Shown here piece by piece: positions 8,955 to 18,052 of a stretch of DNA of 64,000 bases. The first letter of the stretch is position 1; the number at the start of each line of letters is the position of its first letter. The notes below the pieces were generated by a model that made no database searches, was not told where the DNA came from, and was given only the letters and a program-made list of their open reading frames with translations. Source of the DNA: Sulfitobacter geojensis (GTDB taxonomy: Bacteria; Pseudomonadota; Alphaproteobacteria; Rhodobacterales; Rhodobacteraceae); assembly GCF_000622325.1 (NCBI RefSeq), contig NZ_JASE01000005.1, positions 1,116,001-1,180,000 on the forward strand. Reading direction: 5' to 3'. Made by a program: the position numbers and the translations under genes.

Positions 8955-10363
8955 AAGCGGCGGTAGGGGGCAAAATCGGCTGGATCAATCTCGGCGATCT
9001 CGCGGATGATCTGCACCCATGCTGCCAACCCGTCGGTGATAGAGGACAGGCGAAAGAACTCGTTTGGCGCGTGGAAATTTTCGTCCGACAGGGAAAAGGA
9101 AAACATCACGGTATCCATGCCCAAAATCCGGTGCACAATCTCTGTCAACGGCAGGGACGCCCCGATGCGCACTTTCAACGGCACTTGTCCGCTGGTCTTT
9201 TGCAACGCAGTGACCGCAGCCCCCAGCAGGGGATGTTCAGGCGGGACGGCATAGGCCCCGCCTTGTCCGCGCTCGCCGTAGATGTCCAAGGTGGCGTAAT
9301 CCGGCAATTGTGCGTTCAGATGGTCCAGTACGGCCTGCTTGGCCTTTTGCGGCACCTGCCCCGGCACAAGGCGCATGGTGATTTTTGCGAAAGCTTCGTT
9401 GGGGATCACGGTTTTGGACCCCGCCCCGGTGTAACCGCCCCACATGCCGTTCACATCCAGCGTCGGGCGCATCCACAAGCGTTCCAGCGTGGAGTATCCG
9501 GCCTCGCCATGGGGGGCCGCGTCGATTGCGCCAAAGGTGTTTGCGTCGTTCGACGGGATCGCGGCAAGCTCTGCGCGCTCGGCTTCGGTCGGTTCGGTAA
9601 CGCCGTCATAAAAACCGTCGGCCGCGATACGGCCGTCTGCGTCATGCAGGCTGGCGACCAGTTTGGACATCACATGCAAAGGATTGGCAACGATTCCGCC
9701 AAAACGTCCTGAATGCAGGTCTTGGGTCGCGGTTTGCACGCGCATCTCAAAACCGGTGTTGCCGCGCGAGCCGACATTCAGCGCAACCAGATCAGGCCGC
9801 CACCGCGCCCCATCTGCCGACAGAACCGCATCGGCGGCCAAAAGATCGCGGTGGGTTTCCAGAATCCCGATCAGGGAAGGCGAACCGGTTTCTTCTTCCC
9901 CCTCGATCAACAGTTTCACATTGATGGGCAAACACCCCTCGACGGCGATAAAAGCCGCGAGGGTATCAAGGGCGATCATCATCGGCGCTTTGTCGTCCGA
10001 TATCCCGCGCCCGAACAGTTTGCCGTCGACCTCGGTAGCGGTAAACGGCGGAGTATTCCATTTTTCCAGCGGGTCGGCGGGTTGCACATCGTAATGTGCA
10101 TAGATCAACATTGTGGGCTTGCCCGGCGCATCTATCCGCTCGCCGTATAGGGCGGCGTGGCCACTGCCGTCAGGCGGGGTCAGACGTTGCGTGTTCTGAA
10201 ACCCCATCGCCGCAATCCGCTGTTCGATAAAGACACGTGCGTCTTCCATGCCCTGCGCCATCGCCGGATCCGCCCCGACAGAGGGAAAGGCCACCAGCGT
10301 TTTGAGGTCTTCAACCAGCTGCGTTTCATGCGCAAGGGCATGGGTTACTACGGGATCGCTCAT
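8951..10363 (-). CDS. M20-family metallopeptidase (dipeptidase-like)
   Basis: 470 residues. Members are cytosolic di-zinc enzymes that cleave dipeptides or N-acyl amino acids. The M20 metal site is visible: YAHYDVQP (His, Asp) at about 88-95, GRGISDDKAPM (bridging Asp), EGEEETGSPSL (catalytic Glu and ligand Glu) and LSADGARW. A dimerisation domain follows (LHSGRFGGIVANPLHVM), and a late GMDTVMFSFSLSDENFHAPNE supplies the last His. It lies 11 bases after the SDR gene and overlaps the DMT gene. The neighbours point to breakdown of a small amide or peptide, but the exact substrate is unknown. Confidence 0.88.
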   Translation of the reverse strand: MSDPVVTHALAHETQLVEDLKTLVAFPSVGADPAMAQGMEDARVFIEQRIAAMGFQNTQRLTPPDGSGHAALYGERIDAPGKPTMLIYAHYDVQPADPLEKWNTPPFTATEVDGKLFGRGISDDKAPMMIALDTLAAFIAVEGCLPINVKLLIEGEEETGSPSLIGILETHRDLLAADAVLSADGARWRPDLVALNVGSRGNTGFEMRVQTATQDLHSGRFGGIVANPLHVMSKLVASLHDADGRIAADGFYDGVTEPTEAERAELAAIPSNDANTFGAIDAAPHGEAGYSTLERLWMRPTLDVNGMWGGYTGAGSKTVIPNEAFAKITMRLVPGQVPQKAKQAVLDHLNAQLPDYATLDIYGERGQGGAYAVPPEHPLLGAAVTALQKTSGQVPLKVRIGASLPLTEIVHRILGMDTVMFSFSLSDENFHAPNEFFRLSSITDGLAAWVQIIREIAEIDPADFAPYRRL

Positions 10364-10374
10364 CTTGGGGTCCT

Positions 10375-11118
10375 TCAGGAAATGCCGCCATCGACGCTAA
10401 GAATTTGGCCGGTGATCCAGCCCGCTTCGGGGGATGTCAAAAACGCGGCGGCGGCGGCGATGTCTTCGGCGGTCCCAAGCCTGCGGGTATGAATGCGTTG
10501 CACCAGCTGCGCTTGCCCCTCAGGGCCGAAAGCGTCCCATTGCCGGCGTGTGGCGGGGTTGGACAGCACAAAACCGGGCGCGATGGAATTGACTGTGATG
10601 CCGTGCTGCCCAAGTTCAAGGCTAAGCTGTTTTGTTAACCCGACCAGCGCGTGTTTCGCGGCGGTATAGGCGTGTATGCCGGTCAGACTGGGCCGCAATC
10701 CGGCACCGGAACTGATGGTCACAATGCGCCCCCAACCGGCGGTTTTCATCGCCGGCACAAGCGCTTGGGACAGGTACAAGGTGGCATCGACATTGACGGC
10801 AAAGATGCTGTGCCAGGCGTCGGGGTCGACCTCTTCCAGCGGCGTGCCGACCTGATTGCGCACGCCACCGGCGGCGTTCACCAGCAGGGTGGGGGCACCG
10901 TGATCTGCCGTGATACGCGCGTGAAGCTCGCGCACTTCAGACGGATCACACAAATCGCAGCCAAAGGCGGGCAAGCCCAGCTCTGCGGAGGTGGCCTCAA
11001 GCGCGTCACCTGCAAGATCCGTCAGCACCACATGCGCACCGTCAGCGGCAAGACGCGTAGCAATGGCGGCACCAATGCCGCCAACCACGCCGGTCACAAG
11101 GGCGGTACGCGCGCTCAT
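10375..11118 (-). CDS. SDR-family NAD(P)-dependent oxidoreductase
   Basis: 247 residues, a classical short-chain dehydrogenase. The cofactor motif TGVVGGIGAAIA is at about 8-19, an N-A-A-G segment near 83-86, the catalytic Ser in TISSGAG, and Tyr-x-x-x-Lys as YTAAKHAL at about 151-158. The C-terminal end GWITGQILSVDGG is typical of the FabG-like branch. It overlaps the ketopantoate-reductase-like gene by an ATGA, so it belongs to the same operon. The substrate is not recognisable; FabG itself is unlikely in this context. Confidence 0.85.
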   Translation of the reverse strand: MSARTALVTGVVGGIGAAIATRLAADGAHVVLTDLAGDALEATSAELGLPAFGCDLCDPSEVRELHARITADHGAPTLLVNAAGGVRNQVGTPLEEVDPDAWHSIFAVNVDATLYLSQALVPAMKTAGWGRIVTISSGAGLRPSLTGIHAYTAAKHALVGLTKQLSLELGQHGITVNSIAPGFVLSNPATRRQWDAFGPEGQAQLVQRIHTRRLGTAEDIAAAAAFLTSPEAGWITGQILSVDGGIS

Positions 11119-12134
11119 GACAGCACCTTTGTCAGTTCGTGAAACGTATCCGCCGACATCTCGCGGCGGCCGTCCTCGATGTCGTGGATTAACTCGACAA
11201 GACGGCGCAGCAGGGGAGTATCAATGCCGTGGCTTTGCGCGATCTGTGCCACTGTGCCGACCTGCGGGTCCACTTCGGTTTTGCGTTTGCGCACGGCCAG
11301 ATCACGGTAAATCCCTGTATGGGTTTTGGCCGTTTTCGAATTGAAGACAGCCAGATCGGCAAGGCTTTGCAGCGCGGCATCATCGCTTGCTTCGGGCATA
11401 AAGGCGAGCGGATCAAACCCGTTGAACGGCTTTGGCTTCACCCCTTCGGCGCGTGCTGTGCGCATCACTTCGCGCGCCAACCCCATCAGGGCAGGGCCAC
11501 GCGCGGGGTCTGCGAAATTCTCGGTCATACTGTCAGTGCTCAGCGCCGTGGCAAACAGCATCGCGCCATAGCCGAGTTTGCCCCAGAGATAGGCCCAGAT
11601 GTTGTTTGTCAGGATCGCGTCAGGTTCGAAAATCTGAAGCAGCTTGTGCAGGTCTGTTGTGCGGTTCTGGATGGAGCCGTCGATCTCGCCCACCACAACA
11701 GCGGCGCGATTGCCAAACAGAATGCGCCCGGGTTCGACCCAGTCGGCACCGTAATTCACAAAGGCACCGATGGTGCGCTCTGCTCCGATATGGCTGGCGA
11801 TCACGTGTTCGTTCAAACCGTTCTGCGCCGACAGGACATAGCCGTCTTCGGCCAGATGCGGCATCAGCTGGGCCAAGGCCGCTTCGGTTGCGTGTGCTTT
11901 CACGGCGAGGACAATGCGCGAATAGGTGCCCGTCAGGTTTTCGGGCGTTACACAGGGAACAAGCTGTTGAAACTCCTCAACTGGCCCTTCGATCACCAGC
12001 CCTTTGGTGGCGCAGGCGGTGACATGTTCCGGCACGATATCAACCATCAATACCGGCACACCTGCACGTGCCCAATAGGCCCCCAGAATACCGCCGATCG
12101 CACCGGCACCCCAAATCAGAACCGGATCATTCAT
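11115..12134 (-). CDS. ketopantoate reductase-family protein (2-dehydropantoate 2-reductase-like)
   Basis: 339 residues from the ATG at 12134, which is embedded in ATGAATGA at the end of the creatininase-like gene. A start at 12251 would run far into that gene. The family reduces a 2-oxoacid with NADPH. The Rossmann motif WGAGAIGGILGAYWARAG is at about 6-23; LSAQNGLNE and the C-terminal helical domain (NIWAYLWGKLGYG, with Lys in the catalytic position) follow. Embedded in a catabolic operon and not near panB/panC, it probably acts on another 2-oxo or 2-hydroxy acid. True panE function cannot be excluded. Confidence 0.8.
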   Translation of the reverse strand: MNDPVLIWGAGAIGGILGAYWARAGVPVLMVDIVPEHVTACATKGLVIEGPVEEFQQLVPCVTPENLTGTYSRIVLAVKAHATEAALAQLMPHLAEDGYVLSAQNGLNEHVIASHIGAERTIGAFVNYGADWVEPGRILFGNRAAVVVGEIDGSIQNRTTDLHKLLQIFEPDAILTNNIWAYLWGKLGYGAMLFATALSTDSMTENFADPARGPALMGLAREVMRTARAEGVKPKPFNGFDPLAFMPEASDDAALQSLADLAVFNSKTAKTHTGIYRDLAVRKRKTEVDPQVGTVAQIAQSHGIDTPLLRRLVELIHDIEDGRREMSADTFHELTKVLS

Positions 12135-12843
12135 GGGACAACGCCGCCCATGGGCCCTCAAGGGCTGCGCGGGTTTCTGCAACGCCAACATCCCAAATCG
12201 CCTGCATTTCGGCATCGGGCCGCTGCCATGGTCCGCCAAACGATCCGTCACCCAGCAGTTCGCGGGTTTGGGCAGGCGGACAGGCTTTCATCAGGGCCAT
12301 GTCGACCATTGGCTTTTCACCTTCCGGCGCGGGGGCATGGGCCAGCCGCGTCCATGGAAAATTCTCCATCCAGTTGGCATGTGATCCCGTGCTGTCGGTC
12401 GCCTGAATCTTTGCCCAGGTCTGCGGCGCGTTCCACCAGTTGTGAAACTTGATCGAAACGTCACCGTATTCCGACATCAATTCCTGCGCCAAAGCGCCGA
12501 CGGGATTGTTACCGCCGTGACCATTCACGATCAGGATTTGCGAAAACCCGGCCCGTCTGAGTGAAGCAATGATATCGCGCACAACGGCCATCAAGGTTTC
12601 GACCCGCAAACAGATCGTGCCGGGGAAATCGTTAAAATAGGGCGCAAGGCCGTAGGGCATTACGGGAAAAACGGGGATGTTCAGGGGCGCTGCGGCTTCT
12701 GTCGCGACGCGTTCGGCAAGAATCATATCAACGCAAACCGATAATTGCGCGTGCTGCTCGGTCGAGCCGATGGGCAAAATACAACGCGGGTCGCGCGCGG
12801 CCGCCGCTTCGATGTCGCGCCAGTTCATTTGTGCAATTGTCAT
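12127..12843 (-). CDS. creatininase-family amidohydrolase
   Basis: 238 residues from the ATG at 12843, which overlaps the MarR stop (AATGA) and has AGGAG about ten bases upstream. Creatininase-family enzymes are metal-dependent cyclic amidohydrolases. Visible metal-site motifs are LPIGSTEQHAQLS (Glu, His) at about 20-32, the D-M-I segment, ILIVNGHGGN at about 104-113, and STGSHANWMEN (His) around 146-156. A known relative acts on creatinine and others on formamides of cofactor precursors. With the adjacent ABC importer and M20 peptidase, a role in opening an imported cyclic amide is plausible but unproven. Confidence 0.82.
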   Translation of the reverse strand: MTIAQMNWRDIEAAAARDPRCILPIGSTEQHAQLSVCVDMILAERVATEAAAPLNIPVFPVMPYGLAPYFNDFPGTICLRVETLMAVVRDIIASLRRAGFSQILIVNGHGGNNPVGALAQELMSEYGDVSIKFHNWWNAPQTWAKIQATDSTGSHANWMENFPWTRLAHAPAPEGEKPMVDMALMKACPPAQTRELLGDGSFGGPWQRPDAEMQAIWDVGVAETRAALEGPWAALSHE

Positions 12844-13418
12844 TGCGGCTCTCCTATTTGGGACTTCGGGGTGGCAAGGCGGGTTTCGGCAGGCAGTTCG
12901 CCGGCCCATTCGGGGGCTCCCACCACAACCTTTGACATCAGTTCAAACAGGATCTGCCGCTCGCCTTGGGTCAGGGTGGTCAACATCCGTTCCTCCAGCG
13001 CCTGAAAAGCGGGGCGGGTTTCATCATAAAGCGCGCGCCCTTTTGCCGACAGGTGCAGCGCCTGTTTGCGCCGACCGCCGGGGGCTTTTTCACGCTCTTC
13101 AATCATGCCCATGAGTTCCAAACGTTTGATCGCGCGGCTGAGCGTGTTTTTGGGAAAACCGGATGTTTCGGAAATATCGCGCGCGCTGCTGCCATCGGCG
13201 AGCGCCAGAGAATAAAGCGCGACATATTCGGGCCGCTTCAAGCCGTAGGTGTCCTGAATCCACGTATAAAGGGGCGTATTGTACAGCAATGCCAGATAGT
13301 TGAGCCGGAATGTGAAGGGGCAGGGGTTGTCCCACAACTTGGCCTCCAGCATGTCGGGCGTGTTTTCGGCATCATGTTTGCCGAAATTTTGATCATGTGC
13401 TGTCTGCGGGCCTGCCAT
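12840..13418 (-). CDS. MarR-family transcriptional regulator
   Basis: 192 residues from the ATG at 13418, preceded by AGGATAG. An in-frame start at 13478 would place the first operator inside the gene. A winged helix lies at about 55-140, with a recognition region near RDISETSGFPKNTLSRAIKRL and a wing with Arg/Lys-rich EREKAPGGRRKQALHLS. It is the first gene of the minus-strand operon and faces the ABC importer. Palindromes in the divergent gap suggest that it controls both directions and itself. The ligand is unknown. Confidence 0.85.
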   Translation of the reverse strand: MAGPQTAHDQNFGKHDAENTPDMLEAKLWDNPCPFTFRLNYLALLYNTPLYTWIQDTYGLKRPEYVALYSLALADGSSARDISETSGFPKNTLSRAIKRLELMGMIEEREKAPGGRRKQALHLSAKGRALYDETRPAFQALEERMLTTLTQGERQILFELMSKVVVGAPEWAGELPAETRLATPKSQIGEPQ

Positions 13419-13438
13419 ATCTATCCTAAACAAAATGA

Positions 13439-13541
13439 GTTCCAAATTGAACTTGACTACACCATTATTCACGCACATTCTGATAAAGCAAGTTCCAAAT
13501 GGAACACTAAATTAGAAACGAAACAAAATACCAACTGGAAG
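13439..13541. promoter_or_regulatory. putative MarR operators in divergent promoter region
   Basis: GTTCCAAATTGAAC lies at 13439-13452 and GTTCCAAATGGAAC at 13492-13505, the latter with perfect GTTCC/GGAAC arms. A weaker relative, ATACCAACTGGAAG, is at 13528-13541 next to the ribosome site of the binding-protein gene. The two strong copies are 53 bases apart, about five helical turns. Repeated 14-mers between a marR gene and its divergent neighbour are the usual arrangement for MarR operators. Confidence 0.65.
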
Positions 13542-13549
13542 GGATACTC

Positions 13550-15136
13550 ATGAGACACCAGAATTTCCTTGCCCCCATAGCGTTCGCATTGGGCTTGGCT
13601 GCAGCGGGGGTCGCATCGGCTCAGACGCTGACAATGGGCGTGCGCGGCGGCCCTGAATCAATGGACCCGCATTTCTCGGCGCTGGGCTCCCACGCGGAGG
13701 CGGCCAAGCATATTTTCGACACGTTGGTCTGGTCCGGCACCGATTTGCAGATCGAACCGGGTTTGGCGACAAGCTGGGAAGCGATTGATGACGATACGTG
13801 GGAATTCAAACTGCGCGAAGGCGTGAAGTTCCACGACGGCAGCGATTTTGACGCCGAGGATGTGAAGTTCTCTATCGAGCGCATTCCGGTTGTGACCGGC
13901 CCCACGACCACAGCGATCTATGTGCGTCGCGTGGCGAGCGTTGATATCATCGACCCTTACACGGTGCACATCAATACGGACGGTCAGGCTGCGACGCTGC
14001 CAAATGATTTCATCCGTCTGTTTATCGTTTCTTCCGAGGCGGCCGCAGATTACTCCACCCCAGAAACCGCCGCCGAAGGGTTCAACTCCGGCAAGGCGAC
14101 AATTGGCACCGGCCCTTACAAATATGTCAGCTGGGAGCCGAAAGCCGATCTGGTTCTGGAGCGCAATGATGACTACTGGCGCGGTGAAGGCGCTTGGGAA
14201 AAAGTGATCCGCAAGGAGATCCCTAACGACAGTTCGCGGCTTGCGGCACTGAAGTCGGGTCAGGTTGATGTGATCAACTACGTGTCGTCCGTAGACTATC
14301 TGGCGCTTGAGCGCGACAGTAGCGTTGATGCGATCAAAGGCGACAGTGTTTACGTGATGAACTTGCAGCTGGACCAGCGCGAGGAAACACCGCTGGTACG
14401 TGCCAAGGACGGCTCCAAACTGGATGAAAACCCGTTTCGCGATCTGAAGGTCCGTCAGGCGATTGATCTGGCGATTGACCGTGAAACCATGGTCGAGGTC
14501 GTATTGGAAGGTCTGGGCAAACCGGCCAACCAGATGATGCCCGCAGGTTTTTTCGGTTCAAGCGAGAAAATCCCGACGCCAGAGTACAACCCTGCAAAGG
14601 CCAAGGAAATGTTGACCGAAGCGGGCTATCCCGACGGCTTTGAGGTTGATCTGTATTGCACGGGTGACCGTTTGCCCGGCGATGCCGCGATTTGTCAGGG
14701 GCTGGGCCAAATGCTGACGCAGGTCGGCATCAAGACAAACGTCAACGCGATTTCCAAGACTGTTTATTTCCCCGCTCAGGCGCGGTTGGAGTATTCCATG
14801 TTTATGAACGGTTGGGGCACGCTGACAGGCGAGGCGTCTTATACCGTGGGCAGCTTGGCACATTCCAACAACCCAGAGGTCAAGCTGGGTGCGTTCAACC
14901 GCATCGAGTACAAAAACGACGAAGTTGATGCATTGATGCAAGCGGGGGCCACGATGATGAACCCCGACGAGCGCCGCGCGGCCTATGAGGAAGCGATGGA
15001 AAAGGTTATGGCGGACAAGGCCTATATCTCGCTGGTGCAGTTGCAGACGGTTTGGGGTGCCAAGGCTGGTAAACTCGACTTTGAAACCCGATTTGACGAA
15101 GACACCTTGGCGTTCTTCATCAAGCCTGCGTCCTGA
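13550..15136 (+). CDS. ABC transporter substrate-binding protein, peptide/nickel family 5
   Basis: 528 residues. This is the periplasmic binding protein of a Dpp/Opp-type importer. A signal peptide lies at about 1-24 (FLAPIAFALGLAAAGVASAQ, cut after A-S-A). The SBP family-5 body follows, with the usual DDTWEFKLREGVKFHDGSDF at about 84-103 and the NPFRDLKVRQAIDLAIDRE segment near 290-308. GAAGG precedes the ATG. It is the first gene of a five-gene importer operon and is divergent from the marR/creatininase operon. The ligand may be a short peptide or a small cyclic amide, judging only from the neighbours. Confidence 0.9.
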   Translation: MRHQNFLAPIAFALGLAAAGVASAQTLTMGVRGGPESMDPHFSALGSHAEAAKHIFDTLVWSGTDLQIEPGLATSWEAIDDDTWEFKLREGVKFHDGSDFDAEDVKFSIERIPVVTGPTTTAIYVRRVASVDIIDPYTVHINTDGQAATLPNDFIRLFIVSSEAAADYSTPETAAEGFNSGKATIGTGPYKYVSWEPKADLVLERNDDYWRGEGAWEKVIRKEIPNDSSRLAALKSGQVDVINYVSSVDYLALERDSSVDAIKGDSVYVMNLQLDQREETPLVRAKDGSKLDENPFRDLKVRQAIDLAIDRETMVEVVLEGLGKPANQMMPAGFFGSSEKIPTPEYNPAKAKEMLTEAGYPDGFEVDLYCTGDRLPGDAAICQGLGQMLTQVGIKTNVNAISKTVYFPAQARLEYSMFMNGWGTLTGEASYTVGSLAHSNNPEVKLGAFNRIEYKNDEVDALMQAGATMMNPDERRAAYEEAMEKVMADKAYISLVQLQTVWGAKAGKLDFETRFDEDTLAFFIKPAS

Positions 15137-15157
15137 ATGTGATTTCTTGATTGCAAC

Positions 15158-15187
15158 AGGTCGGGCGGCCCCCATGCTGCCCGACCT
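15158..15187 (+). terminator. hairpin attenuator between binding protein and permease genes
   Basis: AGGTCGGGC at 15158-15166 pairs perfectly with GCCCGACCT at 15179-15187, and a pyrimidine/T-rich run (TATCTCTTTCTCC) follows. It lies 22 bases after the binding-protein stop and 33 bases before the permease start. Such a hairpin can give partial termination and protect the upstream mRNA, so that more binding protein than permease is made. Confidence 0.7.
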
Positions 15188-15219
15188 TATCTCTTTCTCC
15201 TCCCCCCAAAGGATCTCTG

Positions 15220-16194
15220 ATGCTCGGCTTTGTTATCCAGCGATTTTTGCAGGCCTGCGGTGTAATGGCCGTGATGTCGGTGATCGTGTTTTTTGGCGTT
15301 TACGCCATTGGCAATCCGATCGACATCGTGATCCCGCCCGACGCGACACAGGACATCCGCGACGAAGCGATCCGCCGGCTGGGCCTCGACCAGCCGCTGC
15401 TTGTGCAATATTTCACCTTTGTCGGAAACCTGCTGCAGGGTGATCTGGGCCGGTCCTTTGTCTATAATATGCCGGTGCTCGAACTGATTGGCGGACGCCT
15501 TCCGGCCACACTGGAACTGGTTCTGATCTCTGTTGTGTCGGCCACCGTGCTGGGTGTCAGTCTTGGCATTTATGCGGGGTATCGCCCTGACAGTCTGGTG
15601 TCGAAAGCCATTATGGCGGTTTCGGTTCTGGGCTTTTCGGTGCCCTCCTTTTGGGTTGGGCTGATCTTAATCCTGTTTTTCGCCGTCAATCTGGGGTGGT
15701 TGCCTGCGGGCGGGCGCGGTGAAACCGTGGAAATCTGGGGGGTGGCATGGTCTTTCCCCACACTGAACGGGCTGTCGCACATCATTCTGCCCGCGGTGAA
15801 CCTTGCGCTTTTCAAGCTGGCGATGATGATCCGGCTGGCCCGTGCAGGCACCCGAGAAATCATGCTGACCGACACCATCAAATTCGCCCGCGCGGCTGGC
15901 CTTTCCGAAGGCACGATCCTGCGCCGGCATCTGTTGAAACTTATCTCCATTCCGATCATAACTGTTTTTGGCCTAGAACTGGGATCCACCCTTGCCTTTG
16001 CGGTTGTGACGGAAACGATTTTCTCCTGGCCCGGTGTGGGCAAGCTGATCATCGACAGCATAGCCGTGTTGGACCGCCCCGTGATGGTCGCCTATCTAAT
16101 CCTTGTGGCCTTCCTGTTTGTAACCATTAACTTTGTGATTGATCTGGTTTTTGCCCTGATTGATCCGCGTGTGCGTAAAGGGGCTTCGGCATGA
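15220..16194 (+). CDS. ABC transporter permease (DppB/OppB-type)
   Basis: 324 residues from the ATG at 15220, with AAAGGA just upstream; an earlier in-frame ATG at 15151 would overlap the hairpin. The N-terminus GFVIQRFLQACGVMAVMSVI is the typical first helix. About six helices follow, with the permease motif ARAAGLSEGTILRRHLLKLI at about 220-239 that docks the ATPases. The C-terminus ends IDPRVRKG. It overlaps the next permease gene (ATGA). Confidence 0.9.
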   Translation: MLGFVIQRFLQACGVMAVMSVIVFFGVYAIGNPIDIVIPPDATQDIRDEAIRRLGLDQPLLVQYFTFVGNLLQGDLGRSFVYNMPVLELIGGRLPATLELVLISVVSATVLGVSLGIYAGYRPDSLVSKAIMAVSVLGFSVPSFWVGLILILFFAVNLGWLPAGGRGETVEIWGVAWSFPTLNGLSHIILPAVNLALFKLAMMIRLARAGTREIMLTDTIKFARAAGLSEGTILRRHLLKLISIPIITVFGLELGSTLAFAVVTETIFSWPGVGKLIIDSIAVLDRPVMVAYLILVAFLFVTINFVIDLVFALIDPRVRKGASA

Positions 16195-17072
16195 AAAACG
16201 CTTCCAGCCCGCTGGGCCGGTTCTGGCAGGAGTACCGCGAGAACAAGATCGCTGTCGTGGCGCTTGCTGTTGTGGTGCTGATGATCCTGATGGCGCTGTT
16301 TGCCGCCGTGATCTCGCCGCAGAACCCATATGATTTGGCCAACCTGTCGCTGATGGACAGCCGCAGACCGCCCGGTTTCGTAGGCTCCGGCGGCTACACC
16401 CATATTCTGGGCACGGATCCGCAGGGGCGGGACCTGTTGTCGGCAATCTTCTATGGCCTGCGCATTTCGATCCAGATCGGCCTAGCGGCGGGGCTTGTTT
16501 CCCTCAGCATCGGCTCCGCGTTGGGCATACTTGCGGCCTACCTTGGCGGACGTGTCGAAACCCTGATCATGCGTCTGGTCGATTTGCAGTTGTCCTTTCC
16601 TGCGATCCTGCTGGCCCTCGTCATTGTTGCGATGTTGGGGCAGGGCAAGGCGCAATTGATCGGCGCGCTGGTTGCGGCACAATATGCCTATTTCGCGCGC
16701 ACTGCTTACGGCGCGGCAAAGGCCGAGCGCGGCAAGGATTACATCGAAGCCGCCCTTGCAACACCGCTAAGTGCGCGTTTGGTCGTCTGGCGTCATATGC
16801 TGCCCAACTGCGCCCCGCCGCTCATCGTGGTTGCGACGGTCCAAATCGCCAACTCTATTTCGCTTGAGGCAACACTAAGTTTCCTTGGTCTTGGCCTGCC
16901 GGTGACCGAGCCGTCACTGGGCATGCTGATCTCGAACGGGTTTCCGTATATGATGAGCGGTCGCTACTGGATTTCTGTCTATCCGGGCGTGGCGCTAATC
17001 ATCCTGATCGTCGCGATCAATATCGTCGGGGATCAGGTGCGCGACCAGTTTAATCCGAGGTTACGCAAATGA
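16191..17072 (+). CDS. ABC transporter permease (DppC/OppC-type)
   Basis: 293 residues. The N-terminus has the OppC pattern: a cytoplasmic start, first helix at about 20-43 (KIAVVALAVVVLMILMALF), then an extracytoplasmic stretch with ILGTDPQGRDLLSAIFYGLR. Five further helices follow. The docking loop reads KDYIEAALATPLSARLVVWR, and EATLSFLGLGL is conserved. The stop overlaps the first ATPase gene (ATGA). It pairs with the DppB-type permease upstream. Confidence 0.9.
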   Translation: MKNASSPLGRFWQEYRENKIAVVALAVVVLMILMALFAAVISPQNPYDLANLSLMDSRRPPGFVGSGGYTHILGTDPQGRDLLSAIFYGLRISIQIGLAAGLVSLSIGSALGILAAYLGGRVETLIMRLVDLQLSFPAILLALVIVAMLGQGKAQLIGALVAAQYAYFARTAYGAAKAERGKDYIEAALATPLSARLVVWRHMLPNCAPPLIVVATVQIANSISLEATLSFLGLGLPVTEPSLGMLISNGFPYMMSGRYWISVYPGVALIILIVAINIVGDQVRDQFNPRLRK

Positions 17073-18052
17073 GCGCAGCAGTATTGAGTGTCGAAAACCT
17101 GACCACCCATTTTTTCACCCGCGCCGGTGTTGTCAAAGCGGTGGACGGTGTTTCCTTTAATCTGGCCGAGGGCGAGATCATGGGGCTGGTCGGCGAAAGC
17201 GGGTCCGGCAAAACGGTCACCGGTTTTTCCCTGTTGGGGCTGGTCGATGCGCCGGGCAAGATTGTGTCGGGATCGGTCAAATTGAACGGGACCGAATTGA
17301 CGGGATTGTCTGCGGCCCAGTTGCGCGCCCGCAGGGGCCGCGATATTTCGATGATCTTTCAGGATCCGATTGCGACGCTGAACCCGATGCTGACCATCGG
17401 CCAGCAGATGAAGATGGCCATTGATGCGCATGAGCGGCTCAGCAACCGCGCCGCTATGGCCCGCGCGGCCGACCTGCTGACACAGGTGGGCATACCGTCG
17501 GCGCAGTCACGTTTGCGCGCCTATCCACATGAATTCTCGGGCGGCATGCGTCAGCGCGTTGCAATCGCAATTGCGCTGCTCCACCGTCCTGCGGTGTTGG
17601 TCGCAGATGAACCCACAACCGCGCTTGATGTTTCCATTCAGGCGCAAATCCTGTTGCAAATGCGCGATCTGGCGGCAGAAACCGGCACTGCGATGATCTG
17701 GATCAGCCATGACCTTGCCGTCGTGTCGAGCCTCGCCAGCAAGCTGGCCGTCATGTACGCCGGCCGCATTGTCGAGCAGGGACCGACCGCGACCTTGCTG
17801 CGTGATCCGCGCCACCCGTACACGGCCGGGCTGATTGCGTCCCTGCCAGCCATGGCGGAACCCGGCACGCCGCTGACGCAAATCCGTGGCACCACGCCAT
17901 CGCTTTTGTCCCTGCCAGAGGGCTGCCCGTTTGCACCGCGCTGTGATTACAGCACCGAGGCCTGCGGCCAAAAACCGGAAATGACGCTGGCGGGGGATCG
18001 CGGATGGCGGTGTTTCCATCCCACAGGCAAAACCACAGGACTTCCGGCATGA
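17069..18052 (+). CDS. ABC transporter ATP-binding protein (DppD/OppD-type)
   Basis: 327 residues. Walker A is GESGSGKT at about 42-49, the signature FSGGMRQRVAIA lies near 154-165, and Walker [13 protein letters not shown] is at about 173-184. The C-terminal oligopeptide-transporter extension has the Cys cluster CPFAPRCDYSTEAC, often linked to an iron-sulfur cluster in this subfamily. It overlaps the second ATPase gene (ATGA at 18049). Confidence 0.92.
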   Translation: MSAAVLSVENLTTHFFTRAGVVKAVDGVSFNLAEGEIMGLVGESGSGKTVTGFSLLGLVDAPGKIVSGSVKLNGTELTGLSAAQLRARRGRDISMIFQDPIATLNPMLTIGQQMKMAIDAHERLSNRAAMARAADLLTQVGIPSAQSRLRAYPHEFSGGMRQRVAIAIALLHRPAVLVADEPTTALDVSIQAQILLQMRDLAAETGTAMIWISHDLAVVSSLASKLAVMYAGRIVEQGPTATLLRDPRHPYTAGLIASLPAMAEPGTPLTQIRGTTPSLLSLPEGCPFAPRCDYSTEACGQKPEMTLAGDRGWRCFHPTGKTTGLPA

